This document shows positions 20,306 to 20,727 of a DNA stretch of 20,727 nucleotides, piece after piece. The position numbers and the translations under genes are program-made. The DNA is from Devosia sp. (GTDB taxonomy: Bacteria; Pseudomonadota; Alphaproteobacteria; Rhizobiales; Devosiaceae), in contig JAQGKH010000313.1 of NCBI GenBank assembly GCA_028290225.1, positions 1-20,727 of the forward strand, given 5' to 3'. The notes under the pieces were generated by a model. The model ran no database searches and was not told the origin of the DNA. It saw nothing but the letters and a program-made list of their open reading frames with translations. The number at the start of each line of letters is the position of its first letter. Position 1 is the stretch's first letter.

Positions 20306-20727
20306 ATGACCGGTACCCTGATCCTCGTGCGCCACGGCCAAAGCGAGTGGAACCTGCTCAACCTGTTTACCGGTTGGCGCAATCCCGACCTGACTGAACT
20401 TGGCCAGGCCGAGGCCCGCGCCACCGGCGTTGCTCTCAAGACGGCGGGCATCGTTCCGGACCTGTATTACACTTCGGGCCTGCGCCGGGCTCAGCACACG
20501 CTGGACCTGATGCTGGAGGAAATGGGCATCGTCAACTGCACCATCACCCGTAACGTGGCCCTTAACGAGCGCGATTACGGGGATTTGTCCGGGCTCAACA
20601 AGGATGATGCGCGGGCCAAATGGGGCGAAGAACAGGTGCTGGTCTGGCGCCGGTCCTTTGATGTGCCGCCTCCGGGTGGCGAAAGCCTCAAGGATACCGC
20701 CGCGCGCACCCTGCCTTACTACGAGGC
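20306..20727 (+). CDS. gpmA: 2,3-bisphosphoglycerate-dependent phosphoglycerate mutase GpmA, 3' end cut by window edge
   Basis: GpmA interconverts 3- and 2-phosphoglycerate in glycolysis/gluconeogenesis. About 140 codons are visible: MTGTLILVRHGQSEWNLLNLFTGW contains the phospho-histidine motif RHGQSEWN, with His10 the likely phosphate acceptor. SGLRRAQHTLDLML and the NERDYGDLSGLNKDDARAKWGEEQV block, with Glu88 as candidate proton donor, follow, then PPPGGESLKDTAAR. The second catalytic His lies beyond the edge. The ATG follows AAGGACC with normal spacing, 15 nt after dapB, so the pair is probably one operon. Confidence 0.95.
   Translation, partial: MTGTLILVRHGQSEWNLLNLFTGWRNPDLTELGQAEARATGVALKTAGIVPDLYYTSGLRRAQHTLDLMLEEMGIVNCTITRNVALNERDYGDLSGLNKDDARAKWGEEQVLVWRRSFDVPPPGGESLKDTAARTLPYYE

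Noticed and set aside
1..20727. CRISPR array, mobile element, prophage, defence or secondary-metabolite system
   Set aside because: No direct-repeat array, transposase, integrase or atypical gene block was seen; nearly every open stretch belongs to conserved housekeeping genes in a familiar order.

Overview
The window looks like the replication-origin neighbourhood of an alphaproteobacterial chromosome, most likely from the Hyphomicrobiales. Evidence for this is the high GC content, the gene order mnmG-mnmE-rho-hemJ-hemE | maf-aroE-coaE-dnaQ-secB, and a his cluster with an embedded DUF2628 gene followed by coaA. A Devosia-like genus is possible, but this is only an impression from protein style and gene order.

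Left arm (1-5974, all minus strand): mnmG (cut by the window edge), mnmE, rho, hemJ and hemE, transcribed leftwards. A near-perfect parS-like centromere site (1710-1725, 15 of 16 consensus positions) lies in the mnmG/mnmE gap.

Centre (5975-6412): a 438-bp gene-free gap between hemE and maf is the best oriC candidate. It holds an AT-rich tract next to hemE, one exact CtrA box (TTAA-N7-TTAAC) plus two near matches, seven GANTC (CcrM) sites, and two DnaA-box-like 9-mers just before maf. Gene polarity flips outward here.

Right arm (6413 onward): maf-aroE-coaE-dnaQ form a tightly overlapping plus-strand operon. secB and fxsA run on the minus strand, with an intrinsic terminator between dnaQ and secB. 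A plus-strand unit follows, with a Tim44-like gene, an Smr-domain gene and an XRE regulator. hslV-hslU run on the minus strand behind a heat-shock-type promoter candidate. The plus-strand histidine cluster is hisB, DUF2628, hisH, hisA, a small two-helix membrane protein, hisF, hisE and coaA, mostly joined by 1-4 nt start/stop overlaps. It meets a convergent VOC-family gene. Divergent from that are dapB and gpmA (cut by the right edge).

Functionally the genes are housekeeping: tRNA wobble modification, transcription termination, haem, shikimate, CoA, histidine and lysine/cell-wall precursor synthesis, protein export and proteolysis. The unusual content is the cis-acting layer: origin, cell-cycle regulator sites, methylation sites and centromere in under 5 kb. 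I saw no tRNA or rRNA gene, CRISPR array, insertion sequence, prophage or defence locus.
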